From Anaerolineales bacterium (lineage in GTDB: Bacteria > Chloroflexota > Anaerolineae > Anaerolineales > Villigracilaceae), in assembly GCA_016928525.1 (NCBI GenBank), contig JAFGKO010000243.1:1-53791 (forward strand): a stretch of 53,791 bases of DNA, read 5' to 3'. Below are positions 8,639 to 19,421 of this stretch, piece by piece; positions within the stretch are counted from its first letter, which is position 1; every line of letters begins with the position of its first letter. The notes below the pieces were generated by a model. It worked only from the letters and a program-made list of their open reading frames with translations. It made no database searches and was not told where the DNA came from. The translations under genes and the position numbers were made by a program.

Positions 8639-8935
8639 GTGCTGAAAATAACGCTGTCCGATAACAATAAGCCTCCGTTCCTGCGAATTGGCATACTCTG
8701 CTTGGTAAGCGCAATTGCGCTAACGTGGCTGGATATCCATTTGGGGATGCAGGTGAATTACCTGGATCACCTGTTGTTTTTCAATGTACTGACTGTCAGC
8801 GTGTTAGTATGCGCAAGCATTGCCATCGTCTTGAGCATAGCAGGCTTGTGGAGAACGCACTTTAAGAGCCTCCCTTTGGTGTTTATAAACCTGGCAGCGT
8901 CCGCCTTCTTGATTCTGTTGTTCCTGATCGATTAA
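8639..8935 (+). CDS. Small membrane protein, unknown function
   Basis: A 98-residue protein with three hydrophobic helices (about 17-33, 43-67 and 77-96). It starts at a GTG 3 bases after the DUF1801 stop. No family is recognised. The close spacing and membrane character are the only clues. Confidence 0.55.
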   Translation: MLKITLSDNNKPPFLRIGILCLVSAIALTWLDIHLGMQVNYLDHLLFFNVLTVSVLVCASIAIVLSIAGLWRTHFKSLPLVFINLAASAFLILLFLID

Positions 8936-9121
8936 CAGACTGATTAAAAGCTATGTTTTTGCTCAAGGTCGTCGCATGTAACTGAAACCGGGAGGCAATG
9001 CGGAGGCTGGCTGAAAGGCCAGTTTTCTGTAAAAAGGTTATTTTGACATAAAAAATCAGGAAAAATTCCACGCGCAACACAGCTTGCTATCCTGTATAGT
9101 AAGAAAAACAGGAGGCCTATG

Positions 9122-9616
9122 ATGACCGATACAATTAAAAATCTAAAGGAAGCCTTTGCCGGGGAAAGCCAGGCAAACCAGAAATATCGCGCTTTTGCAA
9201 AAAAGGCTGAGAAGGAAGGATTTGCCAGTGTTTCCCGCTTGTTCCAGGCTGCGGCCGAAGCCGAGCGCATCCACGCTGAGGGACACCTGAGAGCTTTGGA
9301 AGGGATTGGATCCACAGCCGATAACCTGCAAGCCGCAATCGACGGCGAAACCTACGAGTTCACCGAAATGTACCCGCCCATGCTCGAGCAGGCAGAAGCC
9401 GATGACCACAAAGCCAAGCGCATGTTCAAGTATGCGACCGAGGCCGAAGCAGTGCACGCCAAACTCTACAAGCTGGCGTTGGAGGCCGTACAGCAAGGCA
9501 AAGACCTGGATGTAGATTTTTACCTGTGCCCGATCTGTGGCTACATCGAGTTCGGCAAGCCAACAGAAGACTGCCCCATCTGCGGAACCAAAGCAGAGAA
9601 GTTCATTAAGTTCTAG
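9122..9616 (+). CDS. rbr: Rubrerythrin
   Basis: A 164-residue cytoplasmic peroxidase that uses a diiron centre to reduce hydrogen peroxide in anaerobes and microaerophiles. The ferritin-like four-helix domain (1-130) carries the Glu/His ligand pattern (GESQAN.KY, EAERIHAEGH, TEAEAVHAKLY). The C-terminal rubredoxin-like knuckles are CPICG twice, at about 136 and 152. I chose the second of two adjacent ATGs because its GGAGG is 6 bases away. It is monocistronic and ends in a clear terminator. It suggests a lineage exposed to oxygen stress while otherwise anaerobic. Confidence 0.95.
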   Translation: MTDTIKNLKEAFAGESQANQKYRAFAKKAEKEGFASVSRLFQAAAEAERIHAEGHLRALEGIGSTADNLQAAIDGETYEFTEMYPPMLEQAEADDHKAKRMFKYATEAEAVHAKLYKLALEAVQQGKDLDVDFYLCPICGYIEFGKPTEDCPICGTKAEKFIKF

Positions 9617-9640
9617 GTCTGTATCTGTACCACAGAAGAA

Positions 9641-9668
9641 ACCGGCTTTTCAGCCGGTCTCTTTGTTT
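9641..9668 (+). terminator. Terminator after rubrerythrin
   Basis: ACCGGCT-TTTC-AGCCGGT hairpin followed by CTCTTTGTTT. It lies between convergent genes, so it may also serve the desaturase. Confidence 0.75.
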
Positions 9669-10668
9669 ATTGCGAAGTCGTCGAACGATAACGCTTCAGC
9701 ACGCTCCACCCGACCAGTTTTCGGGTTTTCTCATCGTATAAGCGCAGGGTCAGTGATTTCAAACTGGAAAGCAACGTTACAGGCTTTACATGGAAGATTG
9801 GATTCTCCTTATAAGCCTTTGGTAAATTGTAATTCGGGATCTTGGCTCCCAGATGATGGATGTGATGGTAACCGATATTGCCCGTGAACCAGTTCAACAC
9901 TGCCGGTAATTTATAGAAAGAACTGCCCTGCAAGCTGGCCTTGAGATAATCCCACTGGCTGTGCGTCTCCCAGTACACGTCCTCAAAATTGTGTTGGATG
10001 TAGAATAACCAGATTCCTGCTGATGCGCCAAAGAAGATGACAAGCAGTTGCACAATCACATAAGCCCGCCAGCCAAATAACAAACACATCCCTGTAATCA
10101 ACCCTGCCAGCGCCAGGTTTGTCCACCACACGCTGGCGTTCTCACGTTTCCCATTACCGGATGGGATTCTCTGGGTGATGACAAACACAATTAGCGAACC
10201 AAAGAAAAACATGAAGATTGGCTGGCGCATGATGCGATAGCCGAACTTCTTCCACCACGGCGCTGCCAGGTATTCTTTTACAGTCATGGTGTATACGTCC
10301 CCTGTACCACGGCGGTCCAAGTCGCCTGCAGTAGCGTGATGGATGGCATGGTCATGCCGCCAGCGAAAATAGGGGGTAAAGGTTAGCAGGCCGGTGATAC
10401 GCCCCAACCATGTATTGGCCATCTGTGACTTGAAGAACGAACCATGTCCGCAATCGTGGAAGATGATGAACGTCCGCACCATAAAGCCAGCGGTCAGCAT
10501 AGTCAGGGGCAAGGTCAGCCAGAAGGAGATCTCCAAGCTGCGCATCGACAGATAGAATAGGGCAAAATACGGAATGAGCGTGTTGACAATCTGCCATATA
10601 CTGCGCCACAGGTCTGGCTGGGCATACTTGGCGACAACAGGTCGCCATTGGAAATTTTCGTTATTCAT
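9667..10668 (-). CDS. Membrane fatty acid desaturase
   Basis: A 333-residue integral membrane diiron desaturase. The three histidine boxes are present: HDCGH at about 72-76, HDHAIHH at about 106-112, and HHIHH at about 264-268. There are at least four hydrophobic segments. It resembles acyl-lipid delta-12/omega-3-type enzymes (DesA-like), which add double bonds to membrane fatty acids with an electron donor. A 17-base palindrome sits just upstream. It faces rubrerythrin tail to tail. Confidence 0.88.
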   Translation of the reverse strand: MNNENFQWRPVVAKYAQPDLWRSIWQIVNTLIPYFALFYLSMRSLEISFWLTLPLTMLTAGFMVRTFIIFHDCGHGSFFKSQMANTWLGRITGLLTFTPYFRWRHDHAIHHATAGDLDRRGTGDVYTMTVKEYLAAPWWKKFGYRIMRQPIFMFFFGSLIVFVITQRIPSGNGKRENASVWWTNLALAGLITGMCLLFGWRAYVIVQLLVIFFGASAGIWLFYIQHNFEDVYWETHSQWDYLKASLQGSSFYKLPAVLNWFTGNIGYHHIHHLGAKIPNYNLPKAYKENPIFHVKPVTLLSSLKSLTLRLYDEKTRKLVGWSVLKRYRSTTSQ

Positions 10669-10686
10669 GGGTACTTCCAGTCTTAT

Positions 10687-10703
10687 AAAATATCGTATAT
10701 TTT
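10687..10703. promoter_or_regulatory. AT-rich palindrome upstream of the desaturase, possible operator
   Basis: AAAATAT-CGT-ATATTTT is a perfect inverted repeat about 20 bases before the desaturase start. Temperature- or lipid-responsive control is conceivable but unproven. Confidence 0.3.
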
Positions 10704-10740
10704 CAAAAAGAAGGGGGGATATTGGGTGTTGTTATCTTTA

Positions 10741-10773
10741 GAAAAAAGAGAGACTGGCTTTGACCAGTCTCTC
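10741..10773 (-). terminator. Terminator after the RRM protein gene
   Basis: On the minus strand, a GAGAGACTGG/CCAGTCTCTC stem is followed by six T residues. Confidence 0.85.
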
Positions 10774-10789
10774 CGTGTTAGCGACAATT

Positions 10790-11107
10790 CTAGTACCTGC
10801 GCTGGCCACCGCCCCCACCGCGGCGGTCTCTGCCGCCACCAAAGCCACGCGGGCGTTCCTCACGCGGACGAGCAATACTCACACGCAGGTCGCGACCCTC
10901 CATTGAGTAACCATTGAACATCTGGATGGCCTTTTCGGCCTCCTCAGGGGTACTCATTTCCACAAAGGCAAAGCCTTTCGACCTGCCTGAACCTCGGTCG
11001 GTAATCACATTAGCAGAAACCACATTGCCAGCCTGCGAAAACAATTCCTGCAAGGCCTCATCGCGAGCGCTGAAAGGAAGATTCCCGACGTAAAGCTTTG
11101 ATTCCAT
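10790..11107 (-). CDS. RNA recognition motif (RRM) protein with glycine-rich tail
   Basis: A 105-residue protein of the cold-inducible bacterial RRM type. RNP-2 is LYVGNLPF (about 4-11) and RNP-1 is KGFAFVEM (about 44-51). The tail is Arg/Gly-rich with RRGGGGGQRRY. It binds single-stranded RNA, probably as an RNA chaperone. A long leader of roughly 85 bases separates the start from a possible promoter at 11198-11206 (extended -10 TGATACAAT on the minus strand). That fits post-transcriptional, perhaps cold-responsive, control. Confidence 0.92.
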   Translation of the reverse strand: MESKLYVGNLPFSARDEALQELFSQAGNVVSANVITDRGSGRSKGFAFVEMSTPEEAEKAIQMFNGYSMEGRDLRVSIARPREERPRGFGGGRDRRGGGGGQRRY

Positions 11108-11207
11108 ACTATACTCTTCTCCTGTGAGCTAAGAAAAAGGCCGCCTACCTCCGATAGGTTTGGCAGCTGACACACAAATCCTATTGTGTACCTGCAAATT
11201 GTATCAC

Positions 11208-11873
11208 TCACTTGTGATTAAGCATATCCTGCAAAGGCAAATCCGCCAGAGATTCCAGGGTCAAATCAGCGCCCACAATGTTGAGTTTGGCTGTCATCAG
11301 ATTTGGAACCGCAACCGCAAATATCCCTGCTGCTTTGGCTGCCTTTACACCGTTGGGTGAATCTTCGAACACAATCGCTTCGCCGGGTTGGATTGCGAGC
11401 CGTTCCAGCGCCAATAAAAATAGATCGGGATTTGGTTTGGTACGTCCCGGGGGAACATCGTCAGCGCAGATAATAGCCTCGAAACGGTGATACAGGCCCA
11501 GGCGGCTGAGATGCGTATCCACCCAGCTGTGAGGAGAACTGGATGCAATTGCCAGACGAAGGTCAAGGCGGCGCGCCTCGTCCAGATAATCCACTACACC
11601 GGGCAGGACGGGTTGGAGCAGGGTCAGCGCATCGCTCTCGGACCTGTGACGTGCACGCAGCTTTTCAGCGTTCAGCCCATCTCCGGCCAGTTCCACCAAG
11701 TGACTGGCTGCATCAAAATCCGATATGCCCCAGCCGCCAACAATCTGGCCCCATTGTTCAGCGGCAAGTTCGTGTCCATACTCACGATAGATGGTCTGCC
11801 AGACCTGGAACTCAGGGGTCTCGGTATCCAAAATCAGGCCATCGAAGTCAAAAAGAAGCGCTTTAATTGTCAT
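11208..11873 (-). CDS. HAD-superfamily phosphatase, beta-phosphoglucomutase-like
   Basis: A 221-residue subfamily IA HAD hydrolase. Motif I is DFDGLILDTE with both catalytic aspartates; motif II is IASSS; the motif III lysine lies in KPNPD; motif IV is VFEDSPNGVKAA. The cap lies between residues 15 and 80. The substrate is probably a small sugar phosphate or nucleotide. The ATG at 11873 is used because the nucleophile loop should lie near the N-terminus; an upstream in-frame start would add 16 residues. The RRM gene lies 100 bases downstream on the same strand. Confidence 0.88.
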   Translation of the reverse strand: MTIKALLFDFDGLILDTETPEFQVWQTIYREYGHELAAEQWGQIVGGWGISDFDAASHLVELAGDGLNAEKLRARHRSESDALTLLQPVLPGVVDYLDEARRLDLRLAIASSSPHSWVDTHLSRLGLYHRFEAIICADDVPPGRTKPNPDLFLLALERLAIQPGEAIVFEDSPNGVKAAKAAGIFAVAVPNLMTAKLNIVGADLTLESLADLPLQDMLNHK

Positions 11874-11937
11874 AAGTCCTAATTTTAACAGAACTCCTGG
11901 CATGTAGGGACAATATATCAAATTTACAAATAACTTA

Positions 11938-11946
11938 TGCTATACT
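11938..11946 (+). promoter_or_regulatory. Extended -10 promoter element for the GGDEF gene
   Basis: TGCTATACT matches the TGnTATAAT extended -10 and is identical to the element at 6821-6829. No good -35 is visible. The gene starts 112 bases downstream. Confidence 0.4.
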
Positions 11947-12057
11947 GCCTCAAACTTAGAACATACGTCATCAATAATGCGTTAATCACCCTCCAACAAT
12001 TACAACAAAATTTGGCTGGAATCATTCCATGCTTATTTTTTCTAAAGGTATAAACAT

Positions 12058-13749
12058 TTGGAAAACAAACGCGTTTCGAAGCAAATTCAAGAACTCGAAG
12101 AAGAGCTTTCGCAAGCCAATTCTGCGCAGAACAAAATTGACGCGCTAAATAATCTGGCCTGGAAATTGCGCATCAGCCAATGCGCGCGCGCAGCCGATCT
12201 CAGCCAGGAAGCTATCAGACTCTCCAAGACAGATGAATATACTAAACAACATTATCACAGAGGTCTGGCAAAAGGCTTGATCACGCTCGCCTTTTTGGAT
12301 AGCGAAGCAGGAAAGCTGGATATGGCGGCCTCGCAGTGCATCGAGGCGCTTTCTTACATTGAAGATCAATATTCTTCCGAAGCTTATATTGATGGATTTT
12401 TTACCCTGGGCTGGATTTTTTACTATCTTGGAGATATTCCAAGCGCACTGGATTATGGTCTACAAGCGCTAAAATTATCGCAAGAACTTAATCTTAGAGA
12501 CCGGGAAGCCTGGGCCTTAGATGCCGTAGCAAGCTTCTATCGTGATCCGGAGCAATCCGTACAAATGCATGCAAAGGCATTAAAAATATTTGAAGACATC
12601 CAAGATGTGGAAGGCCAATCACGGGTACTTAACAATTGGGCCTGTGTACTCCTTGAAAAAGGGGATCCTCCCGCTGCGTTGAAGAAAAGCGAAAAGTGCT
12701 TGCAATTGATCCAAAAGCATTCCATGAAAAAGAATGAGATCTTTGTATCAGGCACGATGGCCGAAATATTAATAGCCATGGGCGAATACTCGCAAGCACA
12801 AGAAATCTTGCAAGAGGCAATCTCCTTGGGAGAAACGTACGGCCCTGACATCAGTCACGCTTACCTTCTCGTTGCTATGGGCCAAACATTTCTGGCGCAA
12901 AATGAACTTGAACAGGCAGAGACCTACTTTCTAGAAGCTTTAGCTGTTGCAACAAATCTGGAAATACGAAGCGAAAGAATGCATTGTCATGAATACCTGT
13001 CTGAGGTGTACGAAAGACGGGGCAATTTCGACCAAGCTCTGGAGCATTACAAAATCTTCCATGCGCTCAAAGAGAGCGTCGCGGGTGAGAGCTCAGCCAG
13101 GCAGATTGCCACGCTCAAAATGTCACACCAGATAGAAACCGTGAAACGTGACGCCGAGATTCAGCGTCTGCAAAATGAAAAATTAAAGCTCGAAATTGAA
13201 GAGCACAAACGCATCCAGGCAATTTTAGAGAATCTGGCTACACGCGATTCTTTGACAAATCTGAATAACCGTCGGCATTTCCTCATCCTGGCGGAAAAAG
13301 AATGGCACCGCGCTTTGAGATATAAACACCCCTTTACCGTACTCATGCTGGATTTGGATCACTTTAAACAGATCAATGACCGCTATGGACATTCGATTGG
13401 GGATCAGGCTTTGATCAGTGTGGCGGGTATCATCCAGGCTACTCTGCGCGCTTCGGAAATTGCAGGCCGCTACGGTGGTGATGAATTCGCCATCATATTG
13501 CCAGAAACAACAGCCCAAAACGGATTGCTGGTAAGCAGGCGCATTTGCAATGAAATCATTGAACAGGTGATTCAGACAGAGACAGGACCAATTGCGCTGA
13601 CTGCCAGCATCGGGGTAGCAGGACTGTCAGATGAGAATCGAAAATCGATTCAAAACCTGGATGCACTACTAATCCGGGCTGATAAAGCCCTGTACAAAGC
13701 AAAAAGAGCTGGGAAAAATCAGACTTATTTGTACCCAGATGAAGAGTAA
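12058..13749 (+). CDS. Diguanylate cyclase with TPR sensor region
   Basis: A 563-residue soluble protein. Residues about 20-345 are tetratricopeptide repeats. A coiled coil (about 355-395) follows, then a GGDEF domain (about 400-560) with an intact GRYGGDEF active site. It should make cyclic di-GMP from two GTP. The inhibitory I-site reads RASE rather than RxxD, so product inhibition may be altered. There is no membrane segment, so the TPRs probably bind protein partners. The start is a TTG at 12058 preceded by AAAGG; no ATG fits. It stands alone with its own promoter-like element and terminator. Confidence 0.92.
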   Translation: MENKRVSKQIQELEEELSQANSAQNKIDALNNLAWKLRISQCARAADLSQEAIRLSKTDEYTKQHYHRGLAKGLITLAFLDSEAGKLDMAASQCIEALSYIEDQYSSEAYIDGFFTLGWIFYYLGDIPSALDYGLQALKLSQELNLRDREAWALDAVASFYRDPEQSVQMHAKALKIFEDIQDVEGQSRVLNNWACVLLEKGDPPAALKKSEKCLQLIQKHSMKKNEIFVSGTMAEILIAMGEYSQAQEILQEAISLGETYGPDISHAYLLVAMGQTFLAQNELEQAETYFLEALAVATNLEIRSERMHCHEYLSEVYERRGNFDQALEHYKIFHALKESVAGESSARQIATLKMSHQIETVKRDAEIQRLQNEKLKLEIEEHKRIQAILENLATRDSLTNLNNRRHFLILAEKEWHRALRYKHPFTVLMLDLDHFKQINDRYGHSIGDQALISVAGIIQATLRASEIAGRYGGDEFAIILPETTAQNGLLVSRRICNEIIEQVIQTETGPIALTASIGVAGLSDENRKSIQNLDALLIRADKALYKAKRAGKNQTYLYPDEE

Positions 13750-13768
13750 AAGAAGCTTACAAACAAAA

Positions 13769-13798
13769 GGGACGATAGCCTGGCTACCGTCCCTTTTT
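13769..13798. terminator. Bidirectional terminator between the GGDEF gene and nuoN
   Basis: GGGACGATAGCC/GGCTACCGTCCC stem followed by TTTTT on the plus strand. On the minus strand the stem is followed by TTTTGTTTG, so it can also end the nuo transcript. Confidence 0.85.
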
Positions 13799-13814
13799 GC
13801 AATATACATCCTTC

Positions 13815-15308
13815 CTAGAATAGCTTCAACACCGCTTCGCTCGCCCAGGCAAATAAACCACCCGGTACCAGGCTGACGATCACCGTGACCAACGCTGCCC
13901 CGGCAGTGGTGAAGCCCAGCCAGAATTCACGCTCAGTTTCCGGTTCGCCATCCTGCATGTACATAGTGACGACCACACGCAGGTAGTAGTATGCGGAGAT
14001 GAGAGAGGTCACCACACCGATAATTGCCAGACCGACGTATCCACCTGAGAGCACTGCGCGGAACAGATAGAACTTACCCACCAGACCCAGCGTGGGTGGG
14101 AAGCCGATCAGCGAAAGCATGAAAACGGTCATGGCCGCCGCCAGAGCCGGATATCTACGTCCCAGGCCGGCATAATCGCTGATGGCGAGGCCTCTCCCCT
14201 CTTTCTGCTCGAGCGCGATGACCACACCCCAGGCACCAAAATTGGTCAGGGCATAGGCGACGAGGTAAAAGAGCCCTGCCGCAATCGAGACCGGAGCCAC
14301 TTCGGGATTACCATAAGGCACGAAAGCCATCAGGATGTACCCGGCGTGCGCGATACTGGAGTAGGCCAGCATACGCTTGATGTCACTCTGGGAGATGGCG
14401 ATCAGGTTACCGACGATCATGGTCAAGGCGGAGATCGCTTGCAGAACGGGGGTTATGTCCGTAGCAATCGAGGGGAAGGCTGTCGCAAAGACACGTAATA
14501 ACGCAGCGAAACCGGCGATCTTGGCACCAGCCGCCATGAAGGCAGTGACAGCCGTCGGTGCGCCCTGGTACACATCAGGCGTCCACATGTGGAAGGGAAC
14601 CGCCGCAACCTTGAAGCCGAGTCCCACCAGGATGAGGGCCGCGCCGACGGTCAGGAGCAGGGTCCCCCCTGAGCCAGTCGAAGGGCCCGGGCTCCCGGCA
14701 GAAGCGGCAGCGACAATCCCGCTCAGGGAAGTGGAACCCGTCGCGCCGTAAACCAAGGCGATACCATAGAGCACAAATCCCGAGGCAAAAGCGCCCAGCA
14801 GGAAGTATTTGAGACCCGATTCCTCAGATTCCGCTTTAGGACGGGCAAAGGCAGAGAGCACATACAGCGGCAGGGACAGTAACTCGAGCGCCAGGAAAAC
14901 GGTGATGAGATCGGCTGCCTGCGCCATGAGCATCATGCCGCTGATGCTGAAGAGCATCAGAGTATAGTATTCACCGCGCTCAAGACCCATGCGCTTGACG
15001 TAGCCATAGGCCAATGCGATACCCAGCAGGCCAGACACCAGCAGCAACGCATTGACAAAGACCGAGAAGCCATCCAGAGCAACCATACACTGATTGGGTC
15101 TGTTGGGGTCGGTAGAACAGAAACCGACCGCAACACCTCCTATTTGGGAGATAGTGAATCCAAGCGTGATGGCCAGACCAAACGCCGCCAGCATGGCAGT
15201 CAGCCATTTGCGCTGCTTAGGGATGAACAAATCTGCCAGAAGGAGCGCACAGGCCCAGGCGACCAGAAGGATAAGCGGGAGTAAAACGTAGAAGTCAACT
15301 TGTGTCAT
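13815..15308 (-). CDS. nuoN: NADH-quinone oxidoreductase subunit N
   Basis: A 497-residue antiporter-like membrane subunit of complex I with about 14 helices. The conserved proton-channel sequence includes GLGFKVAAVPFHMWTPDVYQGAP and LAYSSIAHAGY. It is the last gene of the operon. A dispersed repeat is inserted in frame near residue 210, giving PSTGSG in a loop rich in Ala, Ser and Gly. The gap before it (15309-15384) is filled by an ATCAGCT-type repeat rather than a ribosome binding site. Confidence 0.96.
   Translation of the reverse strand: MTQVDFYVLLPLILLVAWACALLLADLFIPKQRKWLTAMLAAFGLAITLGFTISQIGGVAVGFCSTDPNRPNQCMVALDGFSVFVNALLLVSGLLGIALAYGYVKRMGLERGEYYTLMLFSISGMMLMAQAADLITVFLALELLSLPLYVLSAFARPKAESEESGLKYFLLGAFASGFVLYGIALVYGATGSTSLSGIVAAASAGSPGPSTGSGGTLLLTVGAALILVGLGFKVAAVPFHMWTPDVYQGAPTAVTAFMAAGAKIAGFAALLRVFATAFPSIATDITPVLQAISALTMIVGNLIAISQSDIKRMLAYSSIAHAGYILMAFVPYGNPEVAPVSIAAGLFYLVAYALTNFGAWGVVIALEQKEGRGLAISDYAGLGRRYPALAAAMTVFMLSLIGFPPTLGLVGKFYLFRAVLSGGYVGLAIIGVVTSLISAYYYLRVVVTMYMQDGEPETEREFWLGFTTAGAALVTVIVSLVPGGLFAWASEAVLKLF
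14667..14685. repeat. Dispersed CCTGAGC…GTCGAAGGG repeat inside nuoN
   Basis: CCCTGAGCCAGTCGAAGGG matches the family seen at 5077-5100 and 50105-50143. Translated on the nuoN strand it encodes PSTGSG and keeps the frame. Confidence 0.65.
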
Positions 15309-15310
15309 AG

Positions 15311-15370
15311 CTTATAGCTTTCAGCCATCAGCTATCAGCTATCAGCGCTCAGCTCCGAAGCCGAATGCTG
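15311..15370. repeat. Short tandem ATCAGCT-type repeat between nuoM and nuoN
   Basis: Iterations of CATCAGCTATCAGCT followed by CGCTCAGC and GCTGATAG fill this gap. Similar ATCAGT-type tracts lie at 19955-20037 and 32350-32386. Confidence 0.65.
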
Positions 15371-15384
15371 ATAGTTGAACGCTT

Positions 15385-16911
15385 CTAAGGCATCGCCAGA
15401 GCGGCGGTTTGCAGGGCAGCCACCAGGTTGTCAACGGAGGGGGCCATCAGATCGAAGAAGGGCTTCGGGTACAGGCCTATCCAGAAGATGAAGATCAAGA
15501 TCGGAACGATGGTAACAATCTCGCGCCAGTTCAGGTCACGCAGGGCGTGTCCGTGGGTTTTGACTTCCTCCACAATAGAGCCTTCTGGCCCGAGGAACAT
15601 CTTCTGGAACATGTACAGGATGTAGATGGCGGCCATAATGACGCCTGCTGCGGAAAGACCAGCGTACCAGGGACTGCCAATGGCCTTGGAACCAAACGCG
15701 CCCAGTAGGATGGCGAATTCACCGACGAAGCCGTTCAGGCCGGGCAAACCCATCGAGGAGAGCGAGACGATCAGCATGATCGAACCGAAAATGGGTGTGA
15801 TCTTCCACAACCCGCCGTAGACCTTGATCTCGCGGGTGTGCGTCTGTTCGTAGATCATACCGACCAAAAGGAACAACGCGCCTGTGCTGAGACCGTGGTT
15901 GACCATCTGCAAAATCGCGCCGGAGACGCCCTGCGCGTTGAGCGCAAACATGCCCAACATGACGAAACCGAGGTGGCTGACCGAGGAATACGCAACCAGT
16001 TTCTTGACGTCCGCCTGCGCGTACGAAACCGCCGCGCCGTACAGGATGCCGATGGTGGCGAAGAGCGCAATCCAGGGCGCCATCTGTATCGCGGCCTGTG
16101 GAAAGAGCGGAATATTGAAGCGCAGGAAGCCGTAGGTACCCATCTTTAGCAGCACACCCGCCAGGATGACCGAGCCAGCCGTAGGCGCTTCCACGTGGGC
16201 ATCGGGCAACCAGGAGTGCAGCGGCCACATCGGGACTTTGATGGCAAAAGCGGCGGTGAAGGCCAGGAAGAGCCAGAACTGAATATTCGTAGGAATACCA
16301 CCTGCGGAAATCAGTTCGGGCACGGAGAACGTCCCGCCCTGGATACCCAGCCACAGGATCGCCAGCAGCATCAAGATCGAACCTGCCATGGTGTATAGGA
16401 AGAACTTGATAGCGGCATAGATGCGGCGCGGGCCGCCCCAGATACCGATCAGAAAATACATCGGGACGAGCGTGAATTCCCAGAAGATGTAGAACAGGAA
16501 CAGGTCCTGGGCCAGGAAGACACCGGTCATGCCGACTTCGAGCAGCAGGAAGAAGATCATGAAATCCTTGACGCGATCTTCCACCGCCGTCCAGGTCGAA
16601 AGGATCGAGATGGGAGTCAGGAACGCGGTCAACAGGACGAGCAGGATGCTGAGGCCGTCTACGCCCATGTGGTACTGGATGTTCCAGCCGGCCACGGTGA
16701 TCCAGTCATATTTTGCGACCAGCTGCAGGTCCGGGTTGGAGGCGGTGAACATTCCCAAAACCCAGAGCGAGATGCCAAAGGTCAGCAGTGATGTGACCAT
16801 CGCCGTCCAGCGCAACATGTTCTTGTTATCGCTCGGCAGGAGGAGCAACACCAGCACCCCCAGTAGTGGGAAAAAGGTCACCAGAGTAAGAGGTTGTAAG
16901 AGAAATTCCAT
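15385..16911 (-). CDS. nuoM: NADH-quinone oxidoreductase subunit M
   Basis: A 508-residue antiporter-like proton-pumping subunit of complex I. It shows the family signatures LLEVGMTGVFLAQDLFLFYIFWE (first part of the core), LPDAHVEAPTAGSVILAG, and KKLVAYSSVSHLGFV with the central lysine. The hydrophobic profile fits 14 helices. It lies between nuoL and nuoN in the standard order. The ATG at 16911 has a possible GAGGG site next to the upstream repeat element. Confidence 0.97.
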   Translation of the reverse strand: MEFLLQPLTLVTFFPLLGVLVLLLLPSDNKNMLRWTAMVTSLLTFGISLWVLGMFTASNPDLQLVAKYDWITVAGWNIQYHMGVDGLSILLVLLTAFLTPISILSTWTAVEDRVKDFMIFFLLLEVGMTGVFLAQDLFLFYIFWEFTLVPMYFLIGIWGGPRRIYAAIKFFLYTMAGSILMLLAILWLGIQGGTFSVPELISAGGIPTNIQFWLFLAFTAAFAIKVPMWPLHSWLPDAHVEAPTAGSVILAGVLLKMGTYGFLRFNIPLFPQAAIQMAPWIALFATIGILYGAAVSYAQADVKKLVAYSSVSHLGFVMLGMFALNAQGVSGAILQMVNHGLSTGALFLLVGMIYEQTHTREIKVYGGLWKITPIFGSIMLIVSLSSMGLPGLNGFVGEFAILLGAFGSKAIGSPWYAGLSAAGVIMAAIYILYMFQKMFLGPEGSIVEEVKTHGHALRDLNWREIVTIVPILIFIFWIGLYPKPFFDLMAPSVDNLVAALQTAALAMP

Positions 16912-16929
16912 AAGTTTGCCCTCGTTTCT

Positions 16930-17008
16930 CCCTCACCCCACCCCCTCTCCCGCTGGTCGAGTAGCGATCTTTGCGTATCGAGACCGGAGAGGGGCGAAGG
17001 GGTGAGGG
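16930..17008. repeat. Nested inverted repeat (MITE-like) between nuoL and nuoM
   Basis: The outer arms start CCCTCACCCC…CCCTCTCC and end GGAGAGGGG…GGTGAGGG. Inside lies a second imperfect inverted repeat from TGGTCGAGTAGCG to CGTATCGAGACC. It is non-coding and sits inside a transcribed operon. Confidence 0.75.
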
Positions 17009-17015
17009 GGAAAGA

Positions 17016-19115
<2,100 letters not shown>

Positions 19116-19118
19116 AAT

Positions 19119-19421
19119 TTATCCCTTCAGGCTGCTCATCTGGTCGACGTCGATGCTGTGCTTGGTTTTGAAAATGGCCACGATCAGCGCCAGGCCGACC
19201 GCCACTTCCGCCGCCGCCACCGCAATCACAAAGAAGACGATGATCTGTCCGTTCAACTGGTGGTAGGTATTCGCAAAGGCTACAAAAGCCAGGTTGGCCG
19301 CATTCAGCATCAACTCGATCGACATGAAAATAATCAGCGCGTTACGGCGAATAAGTACACCCAGCGCACCGATAGTGAATAAAATAGCCGAGAGCGCGAT
19401 ATAGTAGGTAACATCAACCAT
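19119..19421 (-). CDS. nuoK: NADH-quinone oxidoreductase subunit K
   Basis: A 100-residue, three-helix membrane subunit of complex I. The proton-path glutamates appear in [12 protein letters not shown] and [12 protein letters not shown]. It abuts nuoJ directly (the nuoJ stop is immediately before its start), indicating translational coupling. Confidence 0.96.
   Translation of the reverse strand: MVDVTYYIALSAILFTIGALGVLIRRNALIIFMSIELMLNAANLAFVAFANTYHQLNGQIIVFFVIAVAAAEVAVGLALIVAIFKTKHSIDVDQMSSLKG

Noticed and set aside
9043..9100. A TTGACA and a TATAGT before rubrerythrin as a promoter.
   Set aside because: They are 46 bases apart, far from the 17-base spacing needed.
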